Of a stretch of 5,631 nt of DNA, positions 1 through 5,631 are shown one piece after another. The stretch comes from Desulfobacteraceae bacterium. Lineage in GTDB: Bacteria > Desulfobacterota > DSM-4660 > Desulfatiglandales > Desulfatiglandaceae. A program made the translations under genes and the position numbers. Location: contig JAUVRS010000187.1 of assembly GCA_030597505.1 (NCBI GenBank), positions 1-5,631 on the forward strand, read 5' to 3'. The notes beneath the pieces were generated by a model. It had not been told where the DNA came from and searched no databases. It saw only the letters and a program-made list of their open reading frames with translations. Position 1 is the first letter of the stretch. Each line of letters starts with the position of its first letter.

Positions 1-686
1 GCGGTTTTAATTCTCCTGGGGTATTCTTTAACCCTGCAAGATCCGTAAGCCAGACAATCGGTTCTCACCGGGCATCGGGTGCACTTTGGATTTGTTGGCG
101 TGCACACCAGGGCACCCAGTTCCATGATCGCCTGATTGAACATTCCCGGATTTTTCCTGTCGAGCAGTCTCTCGGCAGCAGCCTTGAATGTCTTGTATGA
201 TGAGGACTTGTTGGTCGGTGCATGGATCCGCTGCAATCGAGCCAACACACGTTTTACATTGCCATCGATTGCCGCATAAGGTTGGTCAAAGGCAATGCTC
301 ATGACCGCGGCCGCGATATACTCTCCCACCCCTGGCAATCTTCTGAAATCTTCCCATGTTGTCGGGATGTTTCCGTCAAACTCCGTGACAACCATCTGCG
401 CTGCACGGTGCAGGTTGCGTGCCCGGGCGTAGTATCCCATACCTTCCCAGGCCTTTAGCAAACTGTGAAGGTCGGCTGCTGCCAGTTTTTTTGCATCCGG
501 GAAGCGTTCCAAAAATTTCCAATAATAGGGAACAACGGTCTTTACCTGGGTTTGCTGGAGCATGACCTCTGAAACCCATATGGAGAACGGATCGTCTGTT
601 TTGCGCCATGGCAGTTCCCTGTGGTGTTTTTTATACCATTTCAGAAGCCGGGTCTGAATGGCTCCCGTCTTGTCCTTTCTCTCCAT
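1..686 (-). CDS. mutY: A/G-specific adenine DNA glycosylase MutY (C-terminus cut by window edge)
   Basis: MutY excises adenine paired with 8-oxoguanine or guanine, preventing G:C to T:A mutations; it acts on the chromosome in the cytoplasm. 228 residues are visible from an ATG at 686, running off the window at position 1. Motifs in order: LPWR (25-28), the catalytic-Glu segment SEVMLQQTQV with Glu40 (equivalent to E. coli Glu37), GYYARARNLH (84-93), the helix-hairpin-helix LPGVG (117-121) with Tyr123 at the catalytic tyrosine position known from Geobacillus MutY, and AIDGNVKRVLAR with catalytic Asp141. The 4Fe-4S ligands are Cys195, 202, 205 and 211 (C-X6-C-X2-C-X5-C). All spacings match E. 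coli with a shift of three residues. The Nudix-like 8-oxoG-reading domain, expected after about residue 230, lies outside the window. No clear Shine-Dalgarno precedes the ATG, yet no better in-frame start is seen. It lies 87 bases downstream of the kinase gene on the same strand. The identity is secure. Confidence 0.96.
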   Translation of the reverse strand, partial: MERKDKTGAIQTRLLKWYKKHHRELPWRKTDDPFSIWVSEVMLQQTQVKTVVPYYWKFLERFPDAKKLAAADLHSLLKAWEGMGYYARARNLHRAAQMVVTEFDGNIPTTWEDFRRLPGVGEYIAAAVMSIAFDQPYAAIDGNVKRVLARLQRIHAPTNKSSSYKTFKAAAERLLDRKNPGMFNQAIMELGALVCTPTNPKCTRCPVRTDCLAYGSCRVKEYPRRIKT

Positions 687-752
687 ACCGTCGCGACCGT
701 TTAAAGTTAGCGCCTCTTTTTTGACAGCGTATATTTTTTCGAAGAATTACCA

Positions 753-769
753 GTTCTGGCAGTCAGAAC
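753..769 (-). repeat. Inverted repeat in the kinase-mutY spacer
   Basis: Within the 87-base gap between the kinase stop and mutY (687-773), GTTCTG and CAGAAC form a perfect 6-bp stem with a 5-base loop, a few bases after the kinase stop codon. No T-run follows on the minus strand, so it does not look like an intrinsic terminator. It may be an RNA 3' end or processing structure, or chance. The rest of the gap is AT-rich and shows no convincing promoter for mutY, so read-through from the kinase gene is possible. Confidence 0.35.
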
Positions 770-773
770 CAAC

Positions 774-3131
774 TCAGGGAATGGGAAAAAAAAGGGAAAA
801 TCTGGTGCTGCCCGAATGATAGCAGACCTCTTTGTCACTACAAAAACTGCATTGGCTGATTCTACCGGGGCAGATATCACTTTCCTTCGGTATAAAACGA
901 CATCTTGAGGAGACCATATCTATTTTGAAATCGTATCGTTCGGAAAAAATTTTGATGCGTAAGAGTTCGGTCCCCTTTCCTCCGGCATTGAAATCAAACG
1001 GATTTTTTGTGGAATATGCCATGGTGTCCTGGGTCGCAAAAAATCCCTCAAATATCCGCCTTTGGTTTTCTTCAGTGATGCCAACACCATAGTCATGCAC
1101 CACAAGCTCGGTTCCTTTTCCTCTTTTCTTTACACTCACAACCACCTTTCCTTCATCAGGTGTATTTTCTATGGCGTTTTTGACAAGGCCATCGACGACT
1201 TTTTGCAAAACGTCCGGGGGGATACATATGCGCGGGGCCTGTTTAATATGGGTAATGATCTCTACTTCCCGATGCCCCGACCGGGTCTGTAGGTCGTCAA
1301 GCCTTTCTCTCACGTAACTGCCCAGATCGATTTTGGAGACAAGGGCCTCTTTTGGACCAAACATCTCTTCAATCCGTTTTCTGATGCGGCTGGTGACCGG
1401 ACCCTCACCCACTTCCTGGGCAACCAGGGTCTCCAATTCATCGCTACACTGATCGAGCAACACGGAAAGGAGTCGATGGGTCATGTACTCTTTGTGTTGC
1501 ATGATGTCTTCAGTCTGGTACTGGATTTCCAGGAGGCGGTTTAGATTTCTTTGAGCCCTCTCGATGATAGGCCTCCAAGTCTCTTCCGGAATAGGGGTCA
1601 TCTTTTTTGTCAGGATATCCAATGACCCCATAAGAACAGACAGGGGGGTTTTTAGTTCATGGGACAGATGGTTGATGACTTTATCCTTGGCCCTGTTCAT
1701 GCTGGTGACCTCTCTGTAGGCAGCCGTCACTTCCTCTGAAACTCTGGCGTTTTCAATAAAGAGGACCACGGTTCCCGCGATCATGGTCAAAAACTCAATA
1801 TCAGCCTGATCAAACCCTCCGTCCCTTTTGTTGCGGGCGCATAGTACACCGATGATTCGATCACTGCTCCTTAAGGGCACCTCAAGCATGTTTTTGGTCT
1901 TGAACCCTATTTGTTTATCCACTCCGGTAAAAAAATCAGGATCCTTAGAGACGTCCGCAACAATAATCGGTTTCCCGGTTCTGACAACTTTACCTGCCAC
2001 GCTTTTATCGGCAGGGAAGCGAAACGCTTTTATCTTTTTCTGCGCGACAGTAACCTCATGTGCAGCGCCTACATAGGAAAACTCATTTTTCTCTTCATCC
2101 AGCAATATGACAAGCGCGGCTTCAGCGTTTAGGAGCACTCTGATCTCATTGCTGATATAATCCAGCAATCGCTCCAGTTCAGGATAGGCAGGCAGGGCCG
2201 TGCTGATCCGGAGAAGGGCCTCTTTGTCCAGGGCCATTCTTTTTTCCTGGGTAACATCCCGCAGTATGACCAGTTCGCCCGCTTCTTCCCCCTCTCTCCC
2301 GTCAAAGAGTGCCACCCTCATGGTTACGTCGAGGACACGGCCGTCTTTGGTCAACCTCCTGGACTCAAACCGATGTATAAACTTTCTTTTGTAGAGGCTT
2401 TTTATGCCTTCCCTTGTTTCCTTTCTGAGATCGGGTGGAATATAAGGGATGTGTTTTCCCGCCAATTCCTCAAGCGTCCATCCGAAGGTTTCGGTGAAGG
2501 CAGGATTTACATAATTTACCTTTCTGTCCTGTCTTAGAACGACCATAGGATAGGGGACAAAATCGAGCAGATTCCTGGCTCTTTTTTCAGCCCGCCGGCT
2601 TACCTCATACAGACGCTGATAATCTGCCTCAGATTTCCGGAGATCCTCCTGTGCTCTGATTTTCTCTGTTACATCTCGCGTAATTCCCCGAAATCCGATT
2701 TTCTTTTTTTTCTGATCCCACACAAGATGCGCGGATAATTCTATAATTCTGGTTTGTCCTTCCTTATCAACGATCTCCCATATTACATCCGAAAACCCCT
2801 CGTGGGTCACCCAGATCTTGGTAAACACATTATATGCGCTTCTGGCGTGTTTTTTGTCCATAAAGCTGGCAAAATTCGCCCCCTGGATCTCTGTCCTTGA
2901 ATATCCAAATATCTTGCAGTGCGAATTGTTAAAATATGTAAAATTTCCGTAGATATCGGTTTCATAGACACCGTCGCTGATGTTTTCTATAAAATCCCTG
3001 TAGCGCTCACCGGTAAAAGAGTCCGTCGAGGTTATCTTGATCATATCCGTCTTTTTAGACATGGGTTTTCGATCCTCCGCGAATTTTTTCCGGTTATCTT
3101 CACCTGAATGTTTTGTCTTTTCTTTTTTCAT
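774..3131 (-). CDS. Cytoplasmic PAS-PAS-GAF sensor histidine kinase with a C-terminal Cys cluster
   Basis: This is a sensor kinase that should autophosphorylate a histidine and pass the phosphate to a response regulator. It has 785 residues and no signal peptide or membrane segment, so it is soluble. Domains: Lys-rich N-terminus (1-35), PAS1 (about 40-155), helical linker, PAS2 (about 185-297), GAF (about 305-462), HisKA with phosphoacceptor His491 in SHELKTPL, then a helical stretch of about 100 residues (longer than usual). The ATPase domain follows: N box NAIENTP (652-658), G1 DYGVG (680-684), F box FEGFF (694-698), G2-like GGKGTELL (717-724). Between G2 and the last strand is an insert with Cys754, 761, 764 and 770 (C-X6-C-X2-C-X5-C), plus Cys744 and His772, which may bind metal or an Fe-S cluster. 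GAGGAG nine bases before the ATG supports this start; Met24, preceded by GGAGG, is an alternative. No receiver domain or regulator gene is adjacent, so it is an orphan here. The signal is unknown. Confidence 0.93.
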   Translation of the reverse strand: MKKEKTKHSGEDNRKKFAEDRKPMSKKTDMIKITSTDSFTGERYRDFIENISDGVYETDIYGNFTYFNNSHCKIFGYSRTEIQGANFASFMDKKHARSAYNVFTKIWVTHEGFSDVIWEIVDKEGQTRIIELSAHLVWDQKKKKIGFRGITRDVTEKIRAQEDLRKSEADYQRLYEVSRRAEKRARNLLDFVPYPMVVLRQDRKVNYVNPAFTETFGWTLEELAGKHIPYIPPDLRKETREGIKSLYKRKFIHRFESRRLTKDGRVLDVTMRVALFDGREGEEAGELVILRDVTQEKRMALDKEALLRISTALPAYPELERLLDYISNEIRVLLNAEAALVILLDEEKNEFSYVGAAHEVTVAQKKIKAFRFPADKSVAGKVVRTGKPIIVADVSKDPDFFTGVDKQIGFKTKNMLEVPLRSSDRIIGVLCARNKRDGGFDQADIEFLTMIAGTVVLFIENARVSEEVTAAYREVTSMNRAKDKVINHLSHELKTPLSVLMGSLDILTKKMTPIPEETWRPIIERAQRNLNRLLEIQYQTEDIMQHKEYMTHRLLSVLLDQCSDELETLVAQEVGEGPVTSRIRKRIEEMFGPKEALVSKIDLGSYVRERLDDLQTRSGHREVEIITHIKQAPRICIPPDVLQKVVDGLVKNAIENTPDEGKVVVSVKKRGKGTELVVHDYGVGITEENQRRIFEGFFATQDTMAYSTKNPFDFNAGGKGTELLRIKIFSERYDFKIDMVSSRCRFIPKESDICPGRISQCSFCSDKEVCYHSGSTRFSLFFPIP

Positions 3132-3158
3132 GGCAGCGCTCTCCTCGAGATAAAACAG

Positions 3159-3200
3159 GGGTCGTCAGACCCATAGCGACTGTTTCACATCTCGGGTCTG
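3159..3200 (-). promoter_or_regulatory. Kinase 5' leader with two mutually exclusive hairpins
   Basis: On the minus strand, CAGACCC (3200-3194) can pair with GGGTCTG (3172-3166) in a perfect 7-bp stem with a 21-base loop. The same GGGTC can instead pair with the following GACCC (3163-3159) in a compact 5-bp stem with a 4-base loop. The compact stem is followed by CTGTTTTAT, a weak terminator-like tail. The two structures compete for one segment and sit between the predicted start site and the GAGGAG ribosome binding site. The far arm starts at the predicted +1, so one base may be missing from the RNA. Alternatively, the outer repeat is a protein operator. Function is inferred. Confidence 0.4.
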
Positions 3201-3205
3201 CTGCA

Positions 3206-3234
3206 AGTGTAAATCATAGCAAGAATGATGTCAA
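3206..3234 (-). promoter_or_regulatory. Sigma70-like promoter of the histidine kinase gene
   Basis: On the minus strand there is a perfect -35 hexamer TTGACA (3234-3229), a 17-base spacer and a -10 hexamer TACACT (3211-3206; 4 of 6 matches including the key first A and last T). The expected start is the A at about 3199, giving a leader of about 68 bases before the kinase ATG. Spacing and position make this the best promoter in the window, although it is predicted by eye only. Confidence 0.6.
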
Positions 3235-3351
3235 AAAAGCAGTCAAATAAAAAGACCGGATTGGTGGAAACAAATGACCGAACTGTAGGGTCGGCATACC
3301 GAAGGACTGTTGTGGAGAGATGGCTTTTTAAATGACTTGGGCATTTTACCG

Positions 3352-3381
3352 TTGACATACGCTGAAGGGTTACTTTATATG
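3352..3381 (+). promoter_or_regulatory. Possible sigma70 promoter reading toward the TRAP genes
   Basis: TTGACA at 3352-3357 is a perfect -35 hexamer, followed after 18 bases by TATATG (3376-3381), with an overlapping TTATAT one base earlier. If used, transcription would start near 3388 and give a leader of about 200 bases before the GTG of the small permease gene, carrying both inverted repeats described downstream. The -10 match is only moderate. Confidence 0.4.
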
Positions 3382-3489
3382 TATTTTCTACCAAGGGGCT
3401 TTTTGTCATTAATTGAATGAGTTGTTTCTCCTTATTCAGCTGTCATCCCGCAAAAACATCCCTTTCTGGAAGCATTGCGGTATTGCCTT

Positions 3490-3516
3490 TATACTGTTCC
3501 GGATCTGTGTCCGGAA
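3490..3516 (+). promoter_or_regulatory. Perfect dyad next to a -10-like box upstream of the TRAP operon
   Basis: TTCCGGA (3497-3503) and TCCGGAA (3510-3516) are perfect 7-bp inverted arms separated by six bases. Directly before them is TATACT (3490-3495; 5 of 6 to the -10 consensus), with only a poor -35 (TGGAAG, 3467-3472) at 17-base spacing. If this promoter works, the start site falls inside the dyad, a classic operator position. The same dyad would form a hairpin in a longer transcript; the tail TCTTGTTTG is too interrupted for a good terminator. It lies about 70 bases before the small permease start. Confidence 0.45.
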
Positions 3517-3545
3517 TCTTGTTTGATCACCTGAAAATCATCAGT

Positions 3546-3563
3546 TCTTGCTAAAAAGCAAGA
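3546..3563 (+). repeat. Perfect stem-loop just upstream of the dctQ ribosome binding site
   Basis: TCTTGCT and AGCAAGA form a perfect 7-bp stem with an AAAA loop, extendable by two G-U pairs. It ends 13 bases before the GAGGTGA ribosome binding site at 3577-3583. A smaller CGGT/ACCG stem (3567-3577) reaches the edge of that site. It may protect the mRNA end or modulate initiation. No T-run follows, so it is not a terminator. Confidence 0.45.
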
Positions 3564-3587
3564 GTACGGTACCACCGAGGTGAAACA

Positions 3588-4121
3588 GTGAATGTTCTTG
3601 AGAATGTCGCCCGCTGGATAGATGCCATAAACGAATGGATCGGAAAGGCCGTGGTTGCCTGGGTGACCTTAGGGCTTGTCCTCGTCGTTTTTGTTGATGT
3701 AGTGATGCGCTATCTTTTTAATACCAGTTATGTATTTACACAGGAACTGGAATGGCACCTTTTTGGGTTTATCTTCCTCATCGGGGCCGGTTACACTCTG
3801 CTTCATGACGGGCACGTCCGCGTGGATATCATATACCAGCGCTATGGACCAAAAGGCCGGGCCTGGACCAATTTGATCGGCGTGATATTCTTTCTGTTAC
3901 CCGGTTGTTTTATGGTTGTGATCACGTCGTGGAAATTTATGTACAATTCCTGGTCGATTTTGGAGGGGTCGGCTGATCCGGGCGGGATCCCCTATCGGTT
4001 TCTGCTCAAAGGGGCCATTACCCTGGGTTTTGGTCTCCTGATACTTCAAGGTATCTCGCTGGGTATTCGCAGCCTTTTGCAACTGTTGGGAAGAGAGCCG
4101 GGTGAGGAGGAGAAATCCTGA
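3588..4121 (+). CDS. dctQ: TRAP transporter small membrane subunit (DctQ family)
   Basis: This is the four-helix subunit of a tripartite ATP-independent periplasmic transporter, which pairs with the large permease in the inner membrane and is thought to support docking of the binding protein. The 177-residue length is typical. Hydrophobic segments lie at about 18-44, 54-72, 92-115 and 137-163. Family features seen are RYLFN (41-45) ending helix 1, Glu53 and Glu55 before helix 2, and HDGHVRVDI (73-81) after helix 2. The segment SADPGGIPYR (128-137), followed by LGFGLLILQGIS, recalls the mannitol/chloroaromatic (FcbT2-like) subgroup, so the substrate is probably an organic acid, but it cannot be named. 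The start is GTG, preceded by GAGGTGA four bases upstream, an almost full anti-16S match; the nearby ATG at 3592 is out of frame. Its stop overlaps the next start by one base (TGATG), indicating translational coupling. The C-terminus is short and Glu-rich. Confidence 0.93.
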   Translation: MNVLENVARWIDAINEWIGKAVVAWVTLGLVLVVFVDVVMRYLFNTSYVFTQELEWHLFGFIFLIGAGYTLLHDGHVRVDIIYQRYGPKGRAWTNLIGVIFFLLPGCFMVVITSWKFMYNSWSILEGSADPGGIPYRFLLKGAITLGFGLLILQGISLGIRSLLQLLGREPGEEEKS

Positions 4122-5446
4122 TGGAATACCTGGCAGCCTGGATGTTTCTGGCCCTGACTATCGTGTTGATGTTCGGTTTTCCCGTGGCCTTTACGCTGCT
4201 TGGGACCTCCCTCGTTTTTGGGCTTGTTGGATTTGGGTGGTCATTTTTTGATCTTTTGCCCCTCCGGATTTGGGGCAGGATGTCCAACGTAACGCTCATC
4301 GCGGTTCCCCTCTTTGTCTTTATGGGGGTAATGCTGGAACGTTCCGGTCTGGCCGAAGACCTCCTTGACACCATGGCTATTGTGTTTGGACGGTTGCGCG
4401 GAGGGCTGGCCATGTCGGTGGTTGTCGTGGGCGCCCTACTAGGAGCCTCGACCGGTATTGTGGGGGCCACTGTGGTTACAATGGGACTCCTGGCCGTTCC
4501 CATCATGTTGAGACGGGGGTACCAGAAAGAGATGGCCACCGGGACCGTCGCGGCGTCCGGGACACTCGGACAGATTATCCCCCCAAGCATTGTATTGGTA
4601 CTCATCGGCGACATTGTGGGCGTTTCGGTGGGCGATCTGTTTATGGGAGCAGTTTTACCGGGTATGATCCTGGTGGGGTTGTTTTTAGTCTATATCCTTA
4701 TCGCGGCCTATTTTAGACCCGATATTGCCCCGGCCGTTCCAAAAGAAGAATTAGACGCCATATCACCCAGACAGCTCATGGTCCGAATGTGCAAGGCACT
4801 GTTTCCCCCTCTTTTTCTTATGGTTTCTGTCTTGGGCAGCCTCTTTGCCGGTATCGCGTCCCCCACAGAGGCGGCGGCAGTGGGCGCTGTCGGGGCGTCT
4901 TTACTGAGCATCATGAGCAAAAAGTTTAATATGTCTCTCCTGCGTCAAGTTATGATCACAAATGTCAGTATGACGTGTATGGTCTTTATCATTCTTTGCG
5001 GGGCAGCGGCATTTGGTCTGGTCTTTAGGGGGCTGGGCGGGGATGAGATCGTCAGGGAGTATCTGGGGGGGTTGTCACAAACTTACAGTAAAGGGGCCGT
5101 ACTGGCCATTGTCATGGCCGTGATCTTTTTTGTGGGATTTTTTCTCGATTTTATCGAGATCACCTTTATTCATGTGCCCGTGCTGGCACCCATTATGCTG
5201 GAGATGGGGTTCGATCCGGTGTGGTTCTGTATCCTCCTGGCTGTAAACCTGCAAACATCGTTTATGACGCCGCCATTCGGGTTTTCTCTTTTTTATCTCA
5301 AGGCGGTCACGCCTCCGGACGTCACCACCGGCCACATCTATCGCGGCATCATACCCTTTGTGGTGTTTCAACTTATAGGGCTTACGATTGTGGCCCTTTT
5401 CCCGGGGCTGGCCACCTGGCTTCCCCATGTGGTGTTTGGGGATTAG
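4121..5446 (+). CDS. dctM: TRAP transporter large membrane subunit (DctM family)
   Basis: This is the translocating subunit of the TRAP transporter, a member of the ion-transporter superfamily that moves the substrate with a cation (usually Na+) gradient across the inner membrane. It has 441 residues, near the family norm, and is strongly hydrophobic throughout, with about a dozen membrane segments. The first half has the hallmark GASTGIVGAT (108-117), LRRGY (130-134) and GTLGQIIPPS (147-156). The second half has the matching repeat: SPTEAAAVGA near residue 250 and QTSFMTPPFGF (378-388). The two halves suggest the usual internal pseudo-repeat. A polar loop around 203-225 separates them. The QTSFMTPPFGFSLFYLK style and the preceding FLDFIEITFIHVPVLAP segment resemble the mannitol/chloroaromatic (FcbT3-like) group. 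GGAGGAG lies eight bases before the ATG, inside the end of dctQ, and the genes overlap by one base. The binding-protein gene is not upstream, so it is probably downstream. Confidence 0.95.
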   Translation: MEYLAAWMFLALTIVLMFGFPVAFTLLGTSLVFGLVGFGWSFFDLLPLRIWGRMSNVTLIAVPLFVFMGVMLERSGLAEDLLDTMAIVFGRLRGGLAMSVVVVGALLGASTGIVGATVVTMGLLAVPIMLRRGYQKEMATGTVAASGTLGQIIPPSIVLVLIGDIVGVSVGDLFMGAVLPGMILVGLFLVYILIAAYFRPDIAPAVPKEELDAISPRQLMVRMCKALFPPLFLMVSVLGSLFAGIASPTEAAAVGAVGASLLSIMSKKFNMSLLRQVMITNVSMTCMVFIILCGAAAFGLVFRGLGGDEIVREYLGGLSQTYSKGAVLAIVMAVIFFVGFFLDFIEITFIHVPVLAPIMLEMGFDPVWFCILLAVNLQTSFMTPPFGFSLFYLKAVTPPDVTTGHIYRGIIPFVVFQLIGLTIVALFPGLATWLPHVVFGD

Positions 5447-5509
5447 GGGATTTGGATTGACACTCAAATCAAATAAGGAACAAAAACGTTTTATGTGTTA
5501 AAGTCGATG

Positions 5510-5539
5510 ATCGTCGTTTGGAGGTTTCGCGATTTTTTT
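5510..5539 (+). terminator. Weak intrinsic terminator candidate after dctM
   Basis: ATCGT (5510-5514) can pair with GCGAT (5529-5533), a 5-bp stem with one G-U pair and a 14-base loop, followed directly by seven T residues (5533-5539). The T-run is good but the stem is short, so termination would be partial at best. Partial termination would fit a TRAP operon whose binding protein is expressed at a different level from its membrane subunits. Confidence 0.3.
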
Positions 5540-5543
5540 AGTC

Positions 5544-5552
5544 TGTGATAAT
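5544..5552 (+). promoter_or_regulatory. Extended -10 promoter candidate for the downstream gene
   Basis: TGTGATAAT is an extended -10 element (TG, one base, then GATAAT, 5 of 6 to consensus) with no good -35 at the usual distance, as is common for extended -10 promoters. The start would be near 5559, giving a leader of about 60 bases before the ATG at 5620. It follows directly after the terminator candidate. Confidence 0.3.
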
Positions 5553-5619
5553 CTGCGGAATCTGTGTGTAGATGCTGGGGTTTCAAAACGTTAACCTTTT
5601 AGCTGTAAGGAGGTTTTTT

Positions 5620-5631
5620 ATGAAAAGACGC
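5620..5631 (+). CDS. Start of a downstream gene, possibly the TRAP substrate-binding protein (cut after 4 codons)
   Basis: An ATG at 5620 is followed by Lys-Arg-Arg before the window ends. TAAGGAGG (5606-5613) lies six bases upstream, the strongest ribosome binding site in the window, so a real gene start is likely. The product cannot be identified from four residues. The positively charged N-terminus would fit a Sec signal peptide, and the missing periplasmic (DctP/FcbT1-type) component of the TRAP system is the natural candidate by position; that part is inference. Confidence 0.6.

Larger units (their letters stand above)
5483..5594. repeat. AAAACGTT motif repeated in the spacer after dctM
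   Basis: The 173-base spacer 5447-5619 has no gene. It contains the perfect palindrome AAAACGTTTT (5483-5492) and a near copy AAAACGTTAA (5585-5594), 102 bases apart. Both are AT-rich with a central AACGTT. They could be a pair of regulator sites flanking the promoter candidate between them, or chance in AT-rich DNA. Confidence 0.2.

Noticed and set aside
687..773. Promoter or terminator between the kinase gene and mutY
   Set aside because: TTGGTT-N17-TAATTC matches the consensus poorly, and the stem-loop at 753-769 has no T-run.
832..1292. Plus-strand frames of 76-86 codons within the kinase gene
   Set aside because: They are opposite strongly conserved ATPase-domain motifs on the minus strand and show no domain of their own.
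3185..3409. 74-codon minus-strand reading frame in the divergent control region
   Set aside because: No recognisable family; the nearest purine-rich site (AAGGAG) is 18 bases from its ATG, and the frame runs through the predicted kinase promoter. Probably chance.
3466..3480. Sigma54 promoter upstream of the TRAP operon
   Set aside because: A GG and a GC element are present (CTGGAAGCATTGCGG), but their spacing is about three bases too short for a -24/-12 promoter.
4018..4614. 198-codon minus-strand frame antisense to the TRAP subunit genes
   Set aside because: Rich in Pro, Thr, Ser and Arg, as expected from the complement of a hydrophobic membrane-protein gene; no family resemblance. The plus-strand gene is clearly real.
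5457..5462. TTGACA box right after dctM as a promoter
   Set aside because: No acceptable -10 hexamer occurs 15-19 bases downstream.
5075..5467. 130-codon minus-strand frame antisense to the end of dctM
   Set aside because: Composition (His, Lys, Arg rich) is that of a shadow frame; it lies almost wholly inside a confident plus-strand gene.
1..5631. tRNA or rRNA genes, CRISPR arrays, insertion sequences, transposase remnants
   Set aside because: No cloverleaf-like segment, no regularly spaced repeats, no transposase motifs and no paired terminal repeats were seen on either strand.

Overview
The window looks like chromosomal DNA from a Gram-negative bacterium of roughly balanced base composition. 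The best guess is a member of the Desulfobacterota (the former Deltaproteobacteria, which include sulfate reducers). This rests on three things: a soluble PAS-PAS-GAF histidine kinase with a cysteine-rich C-terminal insert, a TRAP-type transporter of the mannitol/chloroaromatic subgroup, and classical Shine-Dalgarno and sigma70-like signals. The taxonomic guess comes from protein style, not from a marker gene, and is moderate at best.

Layout. Positions 1-686 (minus strand) hold most of mutY, the adenine glycosylase that removes A mispaired with 8-oxoguanine; its C-terminal domain lies outside the window. After an 87-base gap, 774-3131 (minus) encodes a 785-residue cytoplasmic sensor histidine kinase with no response regulator beside it. 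Positions 3132-3587 form a 456-base divergent control region with no convincing gene. It carries a good sigma70-like promoter for the kinase, a kinase leader that can fold into two mutually exclusive hairpins, a possible plus-strand promoter, and two perfect inverted repeats upstream of the transporter. Positions 3588-5446 (plus) encode the small (DctQ-type) and large (DctM-type) membrane subunits of a TRAP transporter, overlapping by one base. Positions 5447-5619 are a non-coding spacer with a weak terminator candidate and an extended -10 promoter candidate. A new gene with a very strong ribosome binding site starts at 5620 and is cut after four codons; it may be the missing periplasmic binding protein.

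How the parts work together. The two TRAP subunits should form one secondary transporter that uses an ion gradient to import an organic anion delivered by a periplasmic binding protein. The divergent kinase could sense a cytoplasmic or redox signal and control the transporter through an unlinked response regulator, but nothing in the window shows this. MutY is probably an unrelated housekeeping neighbour.

The most interesting observations are the four-cysteine C-X6-C-X2-C-X5-C cluster in the ATP-binding domain of the kinase, whose spacing equals that of the iron-sulfur motif in the neighbouring MutY, and the switch-like kinase leader. No wholly new system is evident from sequence alone.
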